A stretch of DNA of 64,000 nucleotides from Lasioglossum baleicum (lineage: Eukaryota; Arthropoda; Insecta; Hymenoptera; Halictidae). The notes beneath the pieces are model-generated. The model saw only the letters and a list, made by a program, of their open reading frames with translations. It ran no database searches and was not told where the DNA came from. Made by a program: the position numbers and the translations under genes. This document shows, piece by piece, positions 34,513-45,345 of the stretch. Position 1 is the first letter of the stretch. The number at the start of each line of letters is the position of its first letter. The stretch covers positions 3,286,001 through 3,350,000 of the forward strand of contig NC_134934.1 in assembly GCF_051020765.1 (NCBI RefSeq), read 5' to 3'.

Positions 34513-36725
34513 ATCATTGGTAGATATATATAGTTCCCTTCTGTTCTTTGTAAATAAGCTAATGTAAATAAGATCTCCGCGAAAATATTTATTCCGGGGA
34601 AGGATCCACGGTTCGTTTATTAAGTCTTATATACTAAAGAGAAAAAATTCATTCAATCAATCCGTTTCTGTTTAATCGGTGAAGATCGCGATATCAAAAA
34701 ATCTACTACAACGGGACGAATTAATTCGTTCTCGCAGCTGGATCGATTAAAATCGCAGCCTTAATCGACGACGAGCCATCTCGGACCGTTTTTCCGAGAC
34801 TCCCCATCGTTCCATCACCTCGAAACTACTCCACGCGAGCAGAATTCCGATTTCCCGTGGCCGATCACTGAATTCCGTGTGAATCGAGCGTCGCGATCGC
34901 GACCACGATCAAAGTTAAGATGTAAACGCACAGCGAAAGAGTCAGGGGACTACGAGGCGATGGTGTTCCATGGTAAGCGGTGTAGAAAACATAAAAATGA
35001 AGAGACGGCGACACCCATCCACTGAAAGCCGGCTATACGTAATATTACGCCCCATTTATTGAAGACAGACTATCGCGAGCGTCCGGTTGGCCGAGCGTTT
35101 CGCCGTGAAAAGCGATAACGCGTTCTTTTCCCTCTTACACGTGACGTATATGTATACATCGCACGAATACGGTTATACGCGAAAACGTATCTATCTATAC
35201 TATACGCTAAGCAGAGTGTTTCGCGCGCGCGAGAAACAACCGAGAAAGACAAGTATCCAATTAAAGCCAGGGTGGAATGCTTTCACGCTATCTTGTATCG
35301 CGGCGCGCCGACCGCGGTGCTAGGGTATCGGCGAAAACGGGCCGAGAAACTCGTGTTTAACATAACCAGAATCGTTATGACTCAATCCGGCCATAATTGG
35401 CCGATATCGGGGACGCGTATCGCCGTGACACGGGACCGACAAATTCCTCAACGAAGACACCGATAATACTTCTGCCTCCGGCTGTTTCGCTGGCCCGGAG
35501 ACGTCGATTTTTCACGATCGACTTCAGACGTTCATTGCGATTCCTTCGTGTTGCCAAAACCGCGGGAGAATTGTCGAATCACGTTAGAACGCCGTCAACA
35601 ATTCCAGAATCAAAATATAACGAAAACACCGCCGATGTATACCAACGTCATTTCGTTCTACATTGATATCCGGCTTCCTGTTTTTCACTCAAAATATTGT
35701 CATGTTCAAAACTCTGACCATACCACATTCTAGCCCTTACAATTCCTAAAACCTCCACCATTCAAGTTAGAACCCATATGTATAATGTATATTGTCCACT
35801 TGTTTCCGATTTAGTTCCGTTGTATCCTACAAAGAAAATACTATAATTAATTGAATACAACACCGCCGATAATGGTAAGAAAGATTTTCAAGTTGAAAAC
35901 ACGACCGGAAGCCAGATCGTCTCGGTGTTGCATCACCGGAGCCTTGAGGAGCCATCCTTTTTTCCCGAAACCGTTTCCTCATCGGCAGCGGAGCGAACAG
36001 TTATCTTGCGAAACGGTTTTTTTTTGCGCTAATTGGTGCTTCGTCGGAGCGTTTCCCGTCGAATTTCGCGTTTCATCGAAGGTTCTGTTTGCTGAATAAA
36101 TCCCGTGGCTAGATGTGGATCGGTGTTATGCGTCGGCGTTGGCGTCGACGCGCGGGAACGCGCGTTTCGTATGTATATTGTATTCATATTTATGTGAATA
36201 ATCGCGGTAATGTTGGGTCGAGTAATTGAGACTCGTGTAAGCGTTTACGAAGTTAGCGCCGGCTCATCGACCCTCCCTCTTCTCATTTTCATATCTTTCC
36301 CGTTCTCTCTCGCCGTGAGAGATCGTCGAGGCCGATCGTCGGCTGTGCGTCGACACGCTTGTCGGCTAATTGATCGAAGGCATCGATCGTAGCCTACCTA
36401 CTGGCTTCTAACAGGACCACGGTTTTCGAACGGATAACAATCGCGGCCAATCCTCTCCCCTCCACTTCCTCATCCTTTACGAATGGTAATGTATTCCCGA
36501 TCCAGCCAGCTGATAGCTCGATATTAGGTCATCCCGTAAGCCTTGTCGTTTGTTATTATTCCTACGGTGACCAAATCCTCTCTGGTTACGGTCACCTTTA
36601 CTTCACGGGGATTTTCCTGTAAATGCTCCAAAAAATTCAATAGTCTTTCGTTGCATTTTTTCCCCACATCCGTCCCTCATTTCACAACGAAACGTATCAA
36701 ATTGACTAACTGTATTGGGATATGG
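34513..36725. other. No gene recognised
   Basis: 34680-34980, 35070-35600 and 36030-36400 are CpG-rich; the rest is AT-rich. 36667-36710 ('CCGTCCCTCATTTCACAA', 'ATCAAATTGAC') matches the left end of the TTAA element at 48913, so a fragment of that family lies here. Confidence 0.45.
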
Positions 36726-36992
36726 GTATATAAACTCTTTGTGTGTGAAAGAAAACTATTAAGTTTATTCAAAAACGGATTTTCATCGATCACTTTGATT
36801 ACGTCCAATTCAGTTAATAAGATGCGAATTCGAAACTTCCACACACACTATATTTTTCGCCGTCGGAAGGTTTAATATTCCTTCTCTTATATATCTATTG
36901 TCTTATTATAGCTTCCTAATATATATTCCTAGCGGAATATATAAACTACACTCTTTGTGTGGTAAGAAAACTATAAGTTTATTCAAAAACGG
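36726..36992 (+). repeat. Direct repeat pair, about 54 bp, 212 bp apart
   Basis: Unit 1 (36726-36779) and unit 2 (36938-36992) share ATATAAACT, 'CTCTTTGTGTG', 'AAGAAAACTAT' and 'AAGTTTATTCAAAAACGG'. Either a local tandem duplication of about 212 bp or the remains of direct terminal repeats. No coding sequence lies between them. Confidence 0.65.
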
Positions 36993-37225
36993 TATATCAG
37001 AGGCACGCGCAGAAACACGTCTTTGCAGTTCGAAAGAAACGTCGCTTCAATTCCTTCTAAAGAACAAATAGACTGATTTTGTTCTTAATTTATGAACTAA
37101 CATAAATTCCAACGAACTATAAGTCAAATCCGCGATTCTGGTGAATGTGTGAATAAATTACTAAACGCTTAATAAATCAGTCTGACATGCATCTACCGAA
37201 AAAGAAATCGTGTAAAATGAAAATC

Positions 37226-37280
37226 CTCTGGATCGGAAAAAATGTTTGCAGAATGAAAATAGCTCCGAGTGCAAAGGGTT
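37226..37280 (+). repeat. TTAA-element right end, family F
   Basis: 'GAAAATAGCTCCGAGTGCAA' and AGGGTTGA, where TTGA replaces the TTAA seen at 3350 and 23655. Confidence 0.5.
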
Positions 37281-38399
37281 GATCAAGCGAACAACAGCAA
37301 CAATACAAACAAACAAACTGTACCACGATCACATGAATCCTTCGAGAAGTACGAGGTTGCGATCTGTCCGGAGCGACGGCAGAAGACGAGATCGGGTCCG
37401 AAGCGGCGCTGCATGTAAAATGGTAAAAAGGGTAAATTAATTGGCCGAGGTTGAGCGCGCGCGGATTAAACCGGGAGGGGAGGTCCAACAGAAAACGAAG
37501 CGGCCGGATTATTATTTCTTCCGGTAGATAAAGCGGGGACACGGAACGAGGAAATAAAACGTCGAGCTGTGAAACCCGGTTAGGTAGGCTGGACCCATGG
37601 TCGGTGGTGTGCCACGGTGGTCAGAGTTACGGGTCGGGTACCCGACGGGGTCACGTTTAAAACAACGCCGAGAAATGCACATTTTAATCGTATCGCTAAT
37701 AGCTGGACGTTTATAAGCCTCGCTGTGTCTCATGAATACGCATGTTCCTTGCCGGTGACAACGGCGGAGAATTAATGCCCGGCAGGATGCGCGCGGCAGG
37801 ACACGAGATTTTCGTTTTGGTCGCGATTCTTCTTTCGGACCAGCCAGAGAAACTGCCCAACGTTTTCCCGAATCCGTTTCCGACCCGTTGCTAACCCAGC
37901 AAACGATATTAATTACGGGTTACGAAATTGTACGCTAATTAGCGAGCCGTTGTGCGCGGCATCGGTTTATTTATTAGGGGATCTAGCAAGTCCATCGTGG
38001 TCTTCTTGGGAATTTACAAACAGTGGAGGCACATTCTTATCTGTAGAAATCGTAGACCATATGAACCCATTGACACGGAATGTGTATAGTATGTATACAG
38101 GAAAATCGAGAATCCATTGAAGCAAAGATAACTGGATCATGCGACGTCGCCAGATCATTCACAGAATCTATGTATAAGTACAACCTGTTATCAAAAAATA
38201 TATTTAATATACAAATTAAAAATAACTCAACTCGGTTTTTTGAATGGAACGATATAGTTTTTTATTTATATTCTAACAGTGTGATTCAAGACAAATGATC
38301 TATTACGAAGGTCATTCAAGATCACTTAAGGTCAACTGCAATAGAAAATAAATTGTCTCAAAAGCACTCTCTCTCTCTCTTCAAATACTTAAAATATTT
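37281..38399. other. No gene seen
   Basis: 37330-37980 is CpG-rich. A minus frame (37177-37542, 121 codons) crosses a repeat end and has no domain. 37900-37950 contains several TTAATTAC/TAATTAG words. 38000-38399 is AT-rich. Confidence 0.4.
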
Positions 38400-38620
38400 C
38401 TTTTAATCTTTTAATAATTTACTACGGAGATTCGAAATTCACCAAGCTAATTTCTTCACAAATGCATAAAGATTCGCAGTCTACTCATCATCTTCGAAGT
38501 TTCAGGAAAAAATCCAAGCTTCGAAACTCCGATTGTCATCATCCTCGAAGTTTTAGAAACGGAAACTTCGAAGGCTTGAAAATCTTCGACGTTCGAAGGA
38601 AAGTAACAGGCCTAGTCTGT
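38400..38620. repeat. TTCGAAGCTTCGAA-type host repeat, second copy, with MITE remnant
   Basis: Flanks match 11155-11545 ('AATAATTTACTAC', 'CATCTTCGAAGTTTC', 'AAAATCTTCGACG'). A truncated hAT-like end sits at 38444-38483. Confidence 0.6.
38444..38483 (+). mobile_element. hAT-like MITE, right end only, subfamily IV
   Basis: 'GCTAATTTCTTCACAAATGC' then GATTCGCAGTCTA, flanked by CTCATCAT (38484-38491). The B-side is on the right, opposite to the element at the same host position at 11262. The left part and left flank are deleted. Confidence 0.65.
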
Positions 38621-39624
38621 ACAAGTGGGGCCCGGATCGTTATCCGTCATTAAAATGTCGGGAGTGTATCAGCGAGGAACAACGTTAACGTTCCGGTGTT
38701 CTGGTAAAAAGCTGGCCGGTAAACGAATTCATCGAGGCAGCGGAGAAGAAACGGTAGAACGACTTTCCTGACAAATAGAATTGGTCATCGGTCGAGTAGG
38801 GCACGCGTTGCACCATGAATTGGGGCCCAGGGACTTGGGGTGTCGCGTTCCCGGAGCACCGACGGGCGCCAAACCGCATTTTAGGCGAGCTATCCATACC
38901 AGGTGATGTTCGGGACCCGTAAGGATATCATTCCGCGGTCGGACAGCCGGAGAACGCTCGGCACGGGAACGACGACCAAGGAGGGAATGGGGAATGCAAA
39001 AAGGTCCTAGCCCGTTCTCTCTCTCTCTCTCTTGGTCCGGCTCGGCCCGGCCCGGCCCGGGGTTCCCGCGTTTTACAAATTATTCAATTAGCCCCGCGAA
39101 TTAAGGTATGCATATTCATCGCTCTCTGATACGCGTACGTGCGCTCCGCGGCGCTCTGCCGCGGCTACATTCACCGCGCATAAACAATTCGGGCTCGCAC
39201 ACGCGCGTTAGACGCTCTAACGAACTCGCAGCTGCATCCGAAATGCATCCGTTTTGCAACGATGCGGACAGAGACCGGCCACCCCTCCCTGGACCCCTAT
39301 GTCCGCCGGCGGACACGTTCCGCGGTCCTCATGTTTCGGTTTTATGCTTTTTCTGAGGACCGGTAGTTGCCAGTATTTTTTTCGATAAAGATAGTACAGC
39401 GACTCCTGCAATAGTTTCTAACGTTCTACCTGACTGAAAGATGATAGGATGGTATGTTCTTGGCGGGCGCTGGGGTTCAGCAAATCAATAAATTGATGAG
39501 TAACCTGTGTACGATATTTTCTAAAAACAACAATATTCATTAGAAATAATTTATGACAAAGCGGTACAGAATTAATCAAACGCATTAAATTATATAGAAT
39601 AAGCCATACAGCAATGCTGTAAAA
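38621..39624. other. No gene seen
   Basis: CpG-rich to 39330. (CT)n lies at 39015-39032, followed by (GGCCC)n to 39060. AT-rich after 39360. Frames of about 65-82 codons overlap on both strands. Confidence 0.45.
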
Positions 39625-39684
39625 ATATTCTAGGTCAAAAGAAATGTTTAGTTTTCCTGTCAAAATAGTTCCGAGTGCAAAGGC
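39625..39684 (+). repeat. TTAA-element right end, family F
   Basis: 'AAAGAAATGTTTAGTTTTCC' and 'TTCCGAGTGCAAAGGC' then TTAA (39685-39688). The left end was not found. Confidence 0.5.
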
Positions 39685-39688
39685 TTAA

Positions 39689-40871
39689 AATACGACAGAA
39701 CTTCCCTCCAACCTAATAAATATACCTTGCAATCGCCATGGAAAACGCTCCAACACTTAACGAGGACCTGATCTCCGCAACGAAAATTCGCACAAAGTTC
39801 TACGAAACCCAGAACGTTCTCGACCAGCTCGATGGACAGGCGATTCGATGATCGTGCCGTCAGAGTGATCGGTGAATCATCGAAGGAGGAATCCTGTTAT
39901 CTGATAGAACCGAGGGGAGCCCGCTCGACAAAGTGTCCCTTGGTCGTCTTCGTCGCGGCGAGCCACGGGACTCGATGACGAAAAGAAGCGAGGGCAGAAG
40001 CAAAAGAAAGCTGCGGAGGAGGACGAAGAGAAGAAGAGAAGAAGAAGGAGGAGGAGGAGGAGGAGGAGGAGGAGGGTGGATGAACGAAGAGCGGGCACCG
40101 TGGGCCTATTCCCCCTCCCCCTAACGCTGATGAATGGGCCCAAGGCCCTCCTTACTTATGCGATGCGTGCCCCCGACGGCATACATCACTGCCAGCTAGC
40201 GTTTTTACGGGGCACGATCCGAGCAAGAATACGATTACTCGCGTTAACATTCTTGGAATATCGTTGGTCCGCGGTCGTTCGCGTCCAAGGATCCGTCGGC
40301 CATTCGTCTTTCCCGAAGAAACCAGCCGAATAGCGGCGAGCCGAGCAACCGTGTCATCGGTCTCGGTTAAGCTTCGATTTTCGCGCAGCCGGAACAAGAG
40401 CAGCCGATTCCGCGAGCGGAATACAACCACGGATTCCTCATCCTCCCACAGACTTTATTGCGCGTGAAATTGCCGGAGCCGATGATCATCGCGGAGAGCG
40501 CCGAGAAGTTCGCCAACACGCGTCTTCTTTACGCTGCACGCACCCGGCCCGTCGGGTAATTAACTCGTAATTATGATAATCGGCCACCGAGAATGCCGAG
40601 AGCGGTTCTTCCTCGTTCTAACCGGATCGCTGATTGCGCACGACTCGCGCCGATCCTCCACAATCCGGCGAATTAATCGCTCGAGACCACTCGGGCTCTG
40701 TCGATTCTGTTTTCCTACCGGCAACTTTACGCGAACAACCAACCGAAAGATACAGTGGAACGAGAAGATCTGTTTTTCACTGTTCGTCGATGATTTCATT
40801 GTAAATACTGCAGACTACCGTGTAACGCGACCAGAAACTTGTATTTACATGTATTTACAATCTGAAATCTT
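39689..40871. other. CpG-rich sequence with a purine tract, no gene
   Basis: 40038-40077 is (GGA)n within a longer purine run (39980-40080). It forces poly-Leu or poly-Gly stretches into frames on either strand, so those are not gene candidates. 40150-40700 is unique CpG-rich DNA. Confidence 0.5.
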
Positions 40872-40965
40872 CAAATTAAGTGTTCCAAGCATAAACAAAG
40901 GTGTCGACCAAAGATGTCTTGTAACCAGTTGTGTAGAAAGTGGAGTGCGAGTAACTGAAGGTTCA
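40872..40965 (+). repeat. Dispersed repeat, family D
   Basis: 'TTCCAAGCATAAACAAAGGT' followed by GTCGACCA and 'GTAGAAAGTGGAGTGCGAGT' have reverse-complement matches at 55395-55545. There the two blocks are separated by an extra interval of about 70 bp. Class unknown. Confidence 0.6.
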
Positions 40966-41128
40966 AAAGACTGTATGTGTATTGTGTATTGTATGTTGCA
41001 GTGTGTAGCAGAATTCGTACTAAAAGTTAGGAAGTGAACTGTAGAACAGTGGGCAGATTAATACAATTTAAGAGGGTGCTGGTGTACATTATTTTCGACT
41101 CTGTTGAATTTTTATTCAGCCATGTATC

Positions 41129-41437
41129 TTATATAAAATAAATATGGGAGTCTACTGTACTATCTAAGAGGCTCTCGTGTATTGACTCTTCCCAGTCAAA
41201 CTTTTGTAATTCCAGGTAACCGAGCTTCGTTGCTTCACTTGGGTCAAAACGCACTTCGATTCCGTTTGGTAACCTAGCAATCAGGATCGCTCTCGAGCTT
41301 AGAGGAACCAGTGCCACGGCTCCGGGAATCACGGTTACAACACGGTAGTCCCAAAGGAGGATAGGTCTCTATCCTCGGTCCTCCGATATGTCAGCGATTC
41401 GGCTCGACAAGCGTAATCCCCGAGCCCACTCCTGAGG
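41129..41437 (-). pseudogene. Possible coding relic or terminal exon, unrecognised
   Basis: On the minus strand, 41368-41129 is one open run of about 79 codons with protein-like codon choice and balanced composition (phrases LIARLPNGIEVRFDP and YLELQKFDWEESIHESLL). It ends in TAA (41131-41129), followed after 12 nt by AATAAA (41116-41111). Upstream in the same frame, after one TAG at 41371-41369, comes EWARGLRLSSRIADISEDRG, starting right after a good acceptor-like 'TTTGATTTCCTCAG'. I recognise no family. It could be a decayed last exon, a retrocopy or chance. Confidence 0.25.
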
Positions 41438-41549
41438 AAATCAAATGTCGCGCGATCGACGATTTAGCGACAAAGGGCCGCGGCGACGCAACCACCGACT
41501 ATCTCCAAAGTTGTCAGGGGTTGGTTTCTAACAGAGAGGCCCGAACGCT

Positions 41550-41581
<32 letters not shown>

Positions 41582-41609
41582 TCCTCCGTCTGTCTGTCCG
41601 TGTGTCCCC

Positions 41610-41650
<41 letters not shown>

Positions 41651-42373
41651 GGGGAGAGAGGTGCGAGTCTGCCAGAAGTCCTTTGATCCTCGGCATTCGG
41701 TGTCGGTAAACAGGAACTCCGCTGGTGAACGCAGCCACCGGGCTTTAATACCTCATGCAAATTTCAGGAAAAGGGCACCCCGCGCACACACACACACATA
41801 GAGCCACGTTCTATACGTATACCGAAGCACCCCATACGCCTCATCCTTCTCGCTTTCCTTCGCCTCATACTCCTCGAGCACCGTGATAGCCCGCTATATT
41901 GCTTTTCGAACAAATCGTTATCCGGTTTCCGTACGCTTTACCCTTCTCCTGGCTTTCTGTCTCTTTCGCTCCGCAAATTCCAAATTTAACCTTCCCCCCT
42001 CTGACTTTCACTACTGTAGACAGAGGCCATGCTTTCTTTACAAGCTCTTTGCCGGAGAACTTCCTTGTTATTCGGAATGCTGGACGAAGGAAGAAGTCGG
42101 AGAACAGACTCCTTTCTTAATAAAACTCTCTCTTTCTCTCTCTCTCCCTCTCTCTCAAATGTGGTCTCAATACCTTTCGAGTTAGACCCCGTTCAAACAG
42201 GGCGGAAACGAAAAACGGTCCGAGATGATTCGTCACCAATTATGGCTGCGACTTTAATCGATCGAGCTGCGAGAACGAATTAATTCGTCCCGGCGCAGTA
42301 GATTTTTTGATATCGCGATTTTCACTGATTCAGCAGAGATGGATTTGATCGAATGGACTTTTTCTTTAGTATA
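41438..42373. other. Microsatellites, no gene
   Basis: (CT)n at 41555-41581 and (GA)n at 41614-41647 could pair as a stem of about 26 bp. (CA)n is at 41785-41798 and a CT tract at 42126-42156. Frames here are low-complexity by-products. Confidence 0.6.
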
Positions 42374-42865
42374 CAGGGTGAGTCACTTAACGTTATCACC
42401 TCAAATATCTTTGTTGTTTTCAGAGATACATTGAATGTCTTGAGGACAAAATTAAATGGTAAAATGGGGTTTATACGATACCAAAACATTTTTGTTTTTA
42501 TATAATTTTTTTTAGAGATATCAAGATCATCTTTATTTTTTTTTTAATTGTACCTCTTTAAACATCTACAATGATAGTCCCTTTCATTACGAATTCAGTG
42601 ACTATAATTACTCAAGATCACGGACAGAAGAACTTATAAAACTAAAATATGGAAGCAGAATACGTTTATCACCAGTGAGACTTGTAGTAAGCATGCTAAG
42701 GTCCTTCAACGCTATGGAATGTTTTCAAACATTCCCCATAAGAACTAAAATTTTTTTGGTATCGCGTGAGCCCCATTTTACCATTCAACTTTGTCCTCAA
42801 AACATTTAATGAATCTTTGAAAACAACAAGGATTTTTGAGGTGATAACGTTAGCGACTCACCCCG
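42374..42865. mobile_element. TA-flanked inverted-arm element (492 bp)
   Basis: Left CAGGGTGAGTCACTTAACGT... and right ...ACGTTAGCGACTCACCCCG are inverted. Arms stay paired for about 110 bp ('TTATCACCTCAAATATC', 'TTGTTGTTTTCAGAGAT', 'TTGAGGACAAA', 'TGGTAAAATGGGG'). TA is at 42372-42373 and 42866-42867. Mariner/Tc1-type MITE by structure; non-coding. Confidence 0.8.
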
Positions 42866-42872
42866 TATAAAT

Positions 42873-43065
42873 AAGACTGCGGATCTTTATCGCAAAATAA
42901 AAATTGGCTGCATCGATTGCAAGAAATAGAAACCAAATTCGATGTTGGAGAAATCAAGTATTGAAATCTACAATGTTTTTTTGCTATTTCTTCCCTTAAT
43001 GATTTTAATAGAGCAGAAATCATGTATTGACATCTTCAATATTGAAAATCTTTCAACAATTTTCA
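42873..43065 (+). mobile_element. hAT-like MITE, right end lost, subfamily III
   Basis: AAGACTGCGGATCTTTATCG, flanked on the left by GTATAAAT (fits nTnnnnAn), sits next to the right end of the foldback element. The interior 'GCTGCATCGATTGCAAGAAA' and 'TTAATGATTTTAATAGAG' match 47923-48126. Similarity fades near 43065. Confidence 0.65.
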
Positions 43066-44087
43066 CTTTAAGATTTAAGATTTAAGAATTTCAGAATTAA
43101 GACTTTATATATCTTTCTCCGGAATAAATATTTTCCACATTAGCACCCGTTCAGACACGATGGAAACCGCACGGGTCTTATTTCCATTAACGTCTTCGTA
43201 TTCGTTGACGCGTTTCCGCGCGGTCGAACGATCGAAAAGAAAAATAGCGTGATCGAAAACGCATGGTTTCCGCCGTGTATGAACGAGCTGTTAGTCTTCG
43301 AATGATCGTTGTCGCGAGCATAATCTCTGTACGAGGCATGAAACATTGCGTCGCGTCGGGGCTTGGCATTCCATGGTCCCCGTCACCGATTTCGCAGCTA
43401 TAATTTGCATCGGTAACTCTTGTCTGGCCCGAGACAATTAACCAGCCTCGTCGGAAGCGAGATTCTGGTGTCTCGGTATGAGGATCGGGCGTGTTCTCTC
43501 GCGACAACACCTTTTCAGAGAGTCAAGCTCGCGAGGTTGACGAGGTGCGTCGAGAACCCGTAATTCACCAGGAATAAATTCGCTGTGGGGGCCGGGACCA
43601 GGACGGATGGGCCTTCTCGCGTGCCCCAAAAGAGAGGAATAAAAAAGGGGACAGACGGAACGACAGAGGACAGAAACGGTTGGTCGCACCTACGTACGCT
43701 CTCGATCTAGCATTGCGCCGCAGAGCATTGTATGTATATCGAGCGGTGTAAAACGCGCGGGCCAACAGCAAACTGCGGAGGTAAGAGGGCGAGGAAGATC
43801 GCCGGGGACAAGGGGCCCACGGGGGACGGTCACGAGGTACCTAAAAGAACATTCCTGCCGACGGAGGGCAACCGAGAACAAGGGTTCTTTCCGGGACGAA
43901 AGCTTGTACCGCGCTCGATACAAATTTCTTTCTTCGGCCGACGCTCGAAGTCTGTACTTCTTCGACCGGCTCAGCGGAAGACACATTTAAGGCTCTTCGG
44001 GAAGATGAAGAAGTGTTGAATCTGGGAGAAATTATCAACCATCTCTATTCTCAAAGATTTTACAGGGTGTGCGTCTAACTTCCACAT
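43066..44087. other. No gene seen
   Basis: 43140-44030 is CpG-rich unique sequence with overlapping frames on both strands. 44063-44075 (TACAGGGTGTGCG) looks like a lone TA-element end. Confidence 0.45.
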
Positions 44088-44243
44088 TTTAACGAATCAG
44101 ACTCGTCGTGAAGATTTTGATCAAAGTCTAACAAATATGAATTGATTGAAAAAATATAAATTTTCTTTTCCCTTCTACGACATTTTTCGGGACAAACACT
44201 GTTTTAATCGCTGTAACTGTAAAGGAAATGGTACGGCAAGGGG
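44088..44243 (-). mobile_element. TTAA element, family E, partial
   Basis: Minus strand: TTAA (44247-44244) then CCCCTTGCCGTACCATTTCC, aligning with 31729 onward. The far part 'TGTTAGACTTTGATC' and 'CGACGAGTCTGATTCG' matches the right part of 49133-49377. Its own far terminus is not seen; a CAGGGTG end lies there instead. Confidence 0.6.
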
Positions 44244-44247
44244 TTAA

Positions 44248-45269
44248 GTGTATTTTTAAGAAAGATAGCGCAATGAATTCGCCTCGAGGAGAAGTTCAAG
44301 ATCATCGTTATTCTCGCCAAAAAAGAACTCTTGGATTTTCAGTTCTTGCCGAAACTGTTTTATCACAACAGAGGGAAATCAAATGATCCAGTATTGAAAT
44401 TTCAAACCCTCTTTTCAAACTTTTCGATGTCCAACTTTCCCTGGTGTCCCGAAAAGTTCCCCAGTGTACGCACGCCTCCGATTTGCCAATATCACAGAAT
44501 CAAATAGCTCCATGAAATAATGAAGATTTCAACGCCGCCTGAATCTCCTCAGCATCCGTCGCGAACCAACAGCGACGATTTCACATAGAAGCGCGGCTTA
44601 ATAGAAATTCGCCGATCGTTGAAAATTCGACAAGGTGTCCCCAGATGTAGAACAGAAGAATTTTACAGACGAGGCGCAGCCCACTCGCAGTTTCCGAGGT
44701 TTGGGAATTGTCGATCGGGGAGGCGGTCTCGATGACCAGCTATGTATTTGTCTACGCACTCATGCCCCAAAGCCGTTCGTTCCGACCAACGAACCGCATA
44801 ATCCTTGACGAGAGAACCTCGTCAATCACGGTCTCGATGCGCCAGGCTAGACGAATCGATACGAATTTATCCGCGAGCCCGGTTGTACCCGCGCGGACCC
44901 GCTTTCATCGTTGATTCGCTCTCTCGTCCGGATCACGAAGTCGATGAATCGAGAGCACGCTTCTCGACATCGAGAGCCGCTCTTGTGTTCGGAAACCGAC
45001 TGTCCGACCAACCGCGACCGGTCCGTTCCCACGATTGCGCGTTCCGAAACGGAACATCCGAAAAAAATCAGCAAAAATATACAAACGCGTCGGCTACGCT
45101 GGCTCTCGCTCGTTCGTTCGCGGAAGCTCAAGCTTGTCGCGCTTTCATGCGATCATGGAGGGACGCAGGATTGTTGGGAATGATGGCATTCGACACCGCG
45201 GTCTGTCCTGGGTGGAAACAACGGAGATCCGACTGTTCCTTGGAAGATATCAGAGATTCCAGTGATTAG
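44248..45269. other. No gene recognised
   Basis: 44700-45260 is CpG-rich, with a 154-codon plus frame overlapped by others. No domain. Rest is unique. Confidence 0.4.
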
Positions 45270-45345
45270 TAGATTCTGGATTTGATACATTTACGGCAAA
45301 CATGAGAGAGTAGGTGCAATTTGACACGGTAGAATTTCAAGGTTC
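45270..45345 (-). repeat. hAT-like MITE, B-side fragment, subfamily I
   Basis: TAGATTCTGGATTTGATACA after GTGATTAG (45262-45269, fits nTnnnnAn); then 'CAATTTGACACGGTAGAATT', like 11300-11330. No other end found. Confidence 0.5.

Noticed and set aside
39877..40143. Frame with a poly-Leu run resembling a membrane segment
   Set aside because: The leucines come from the (GGA)n tract read on the minus strand.
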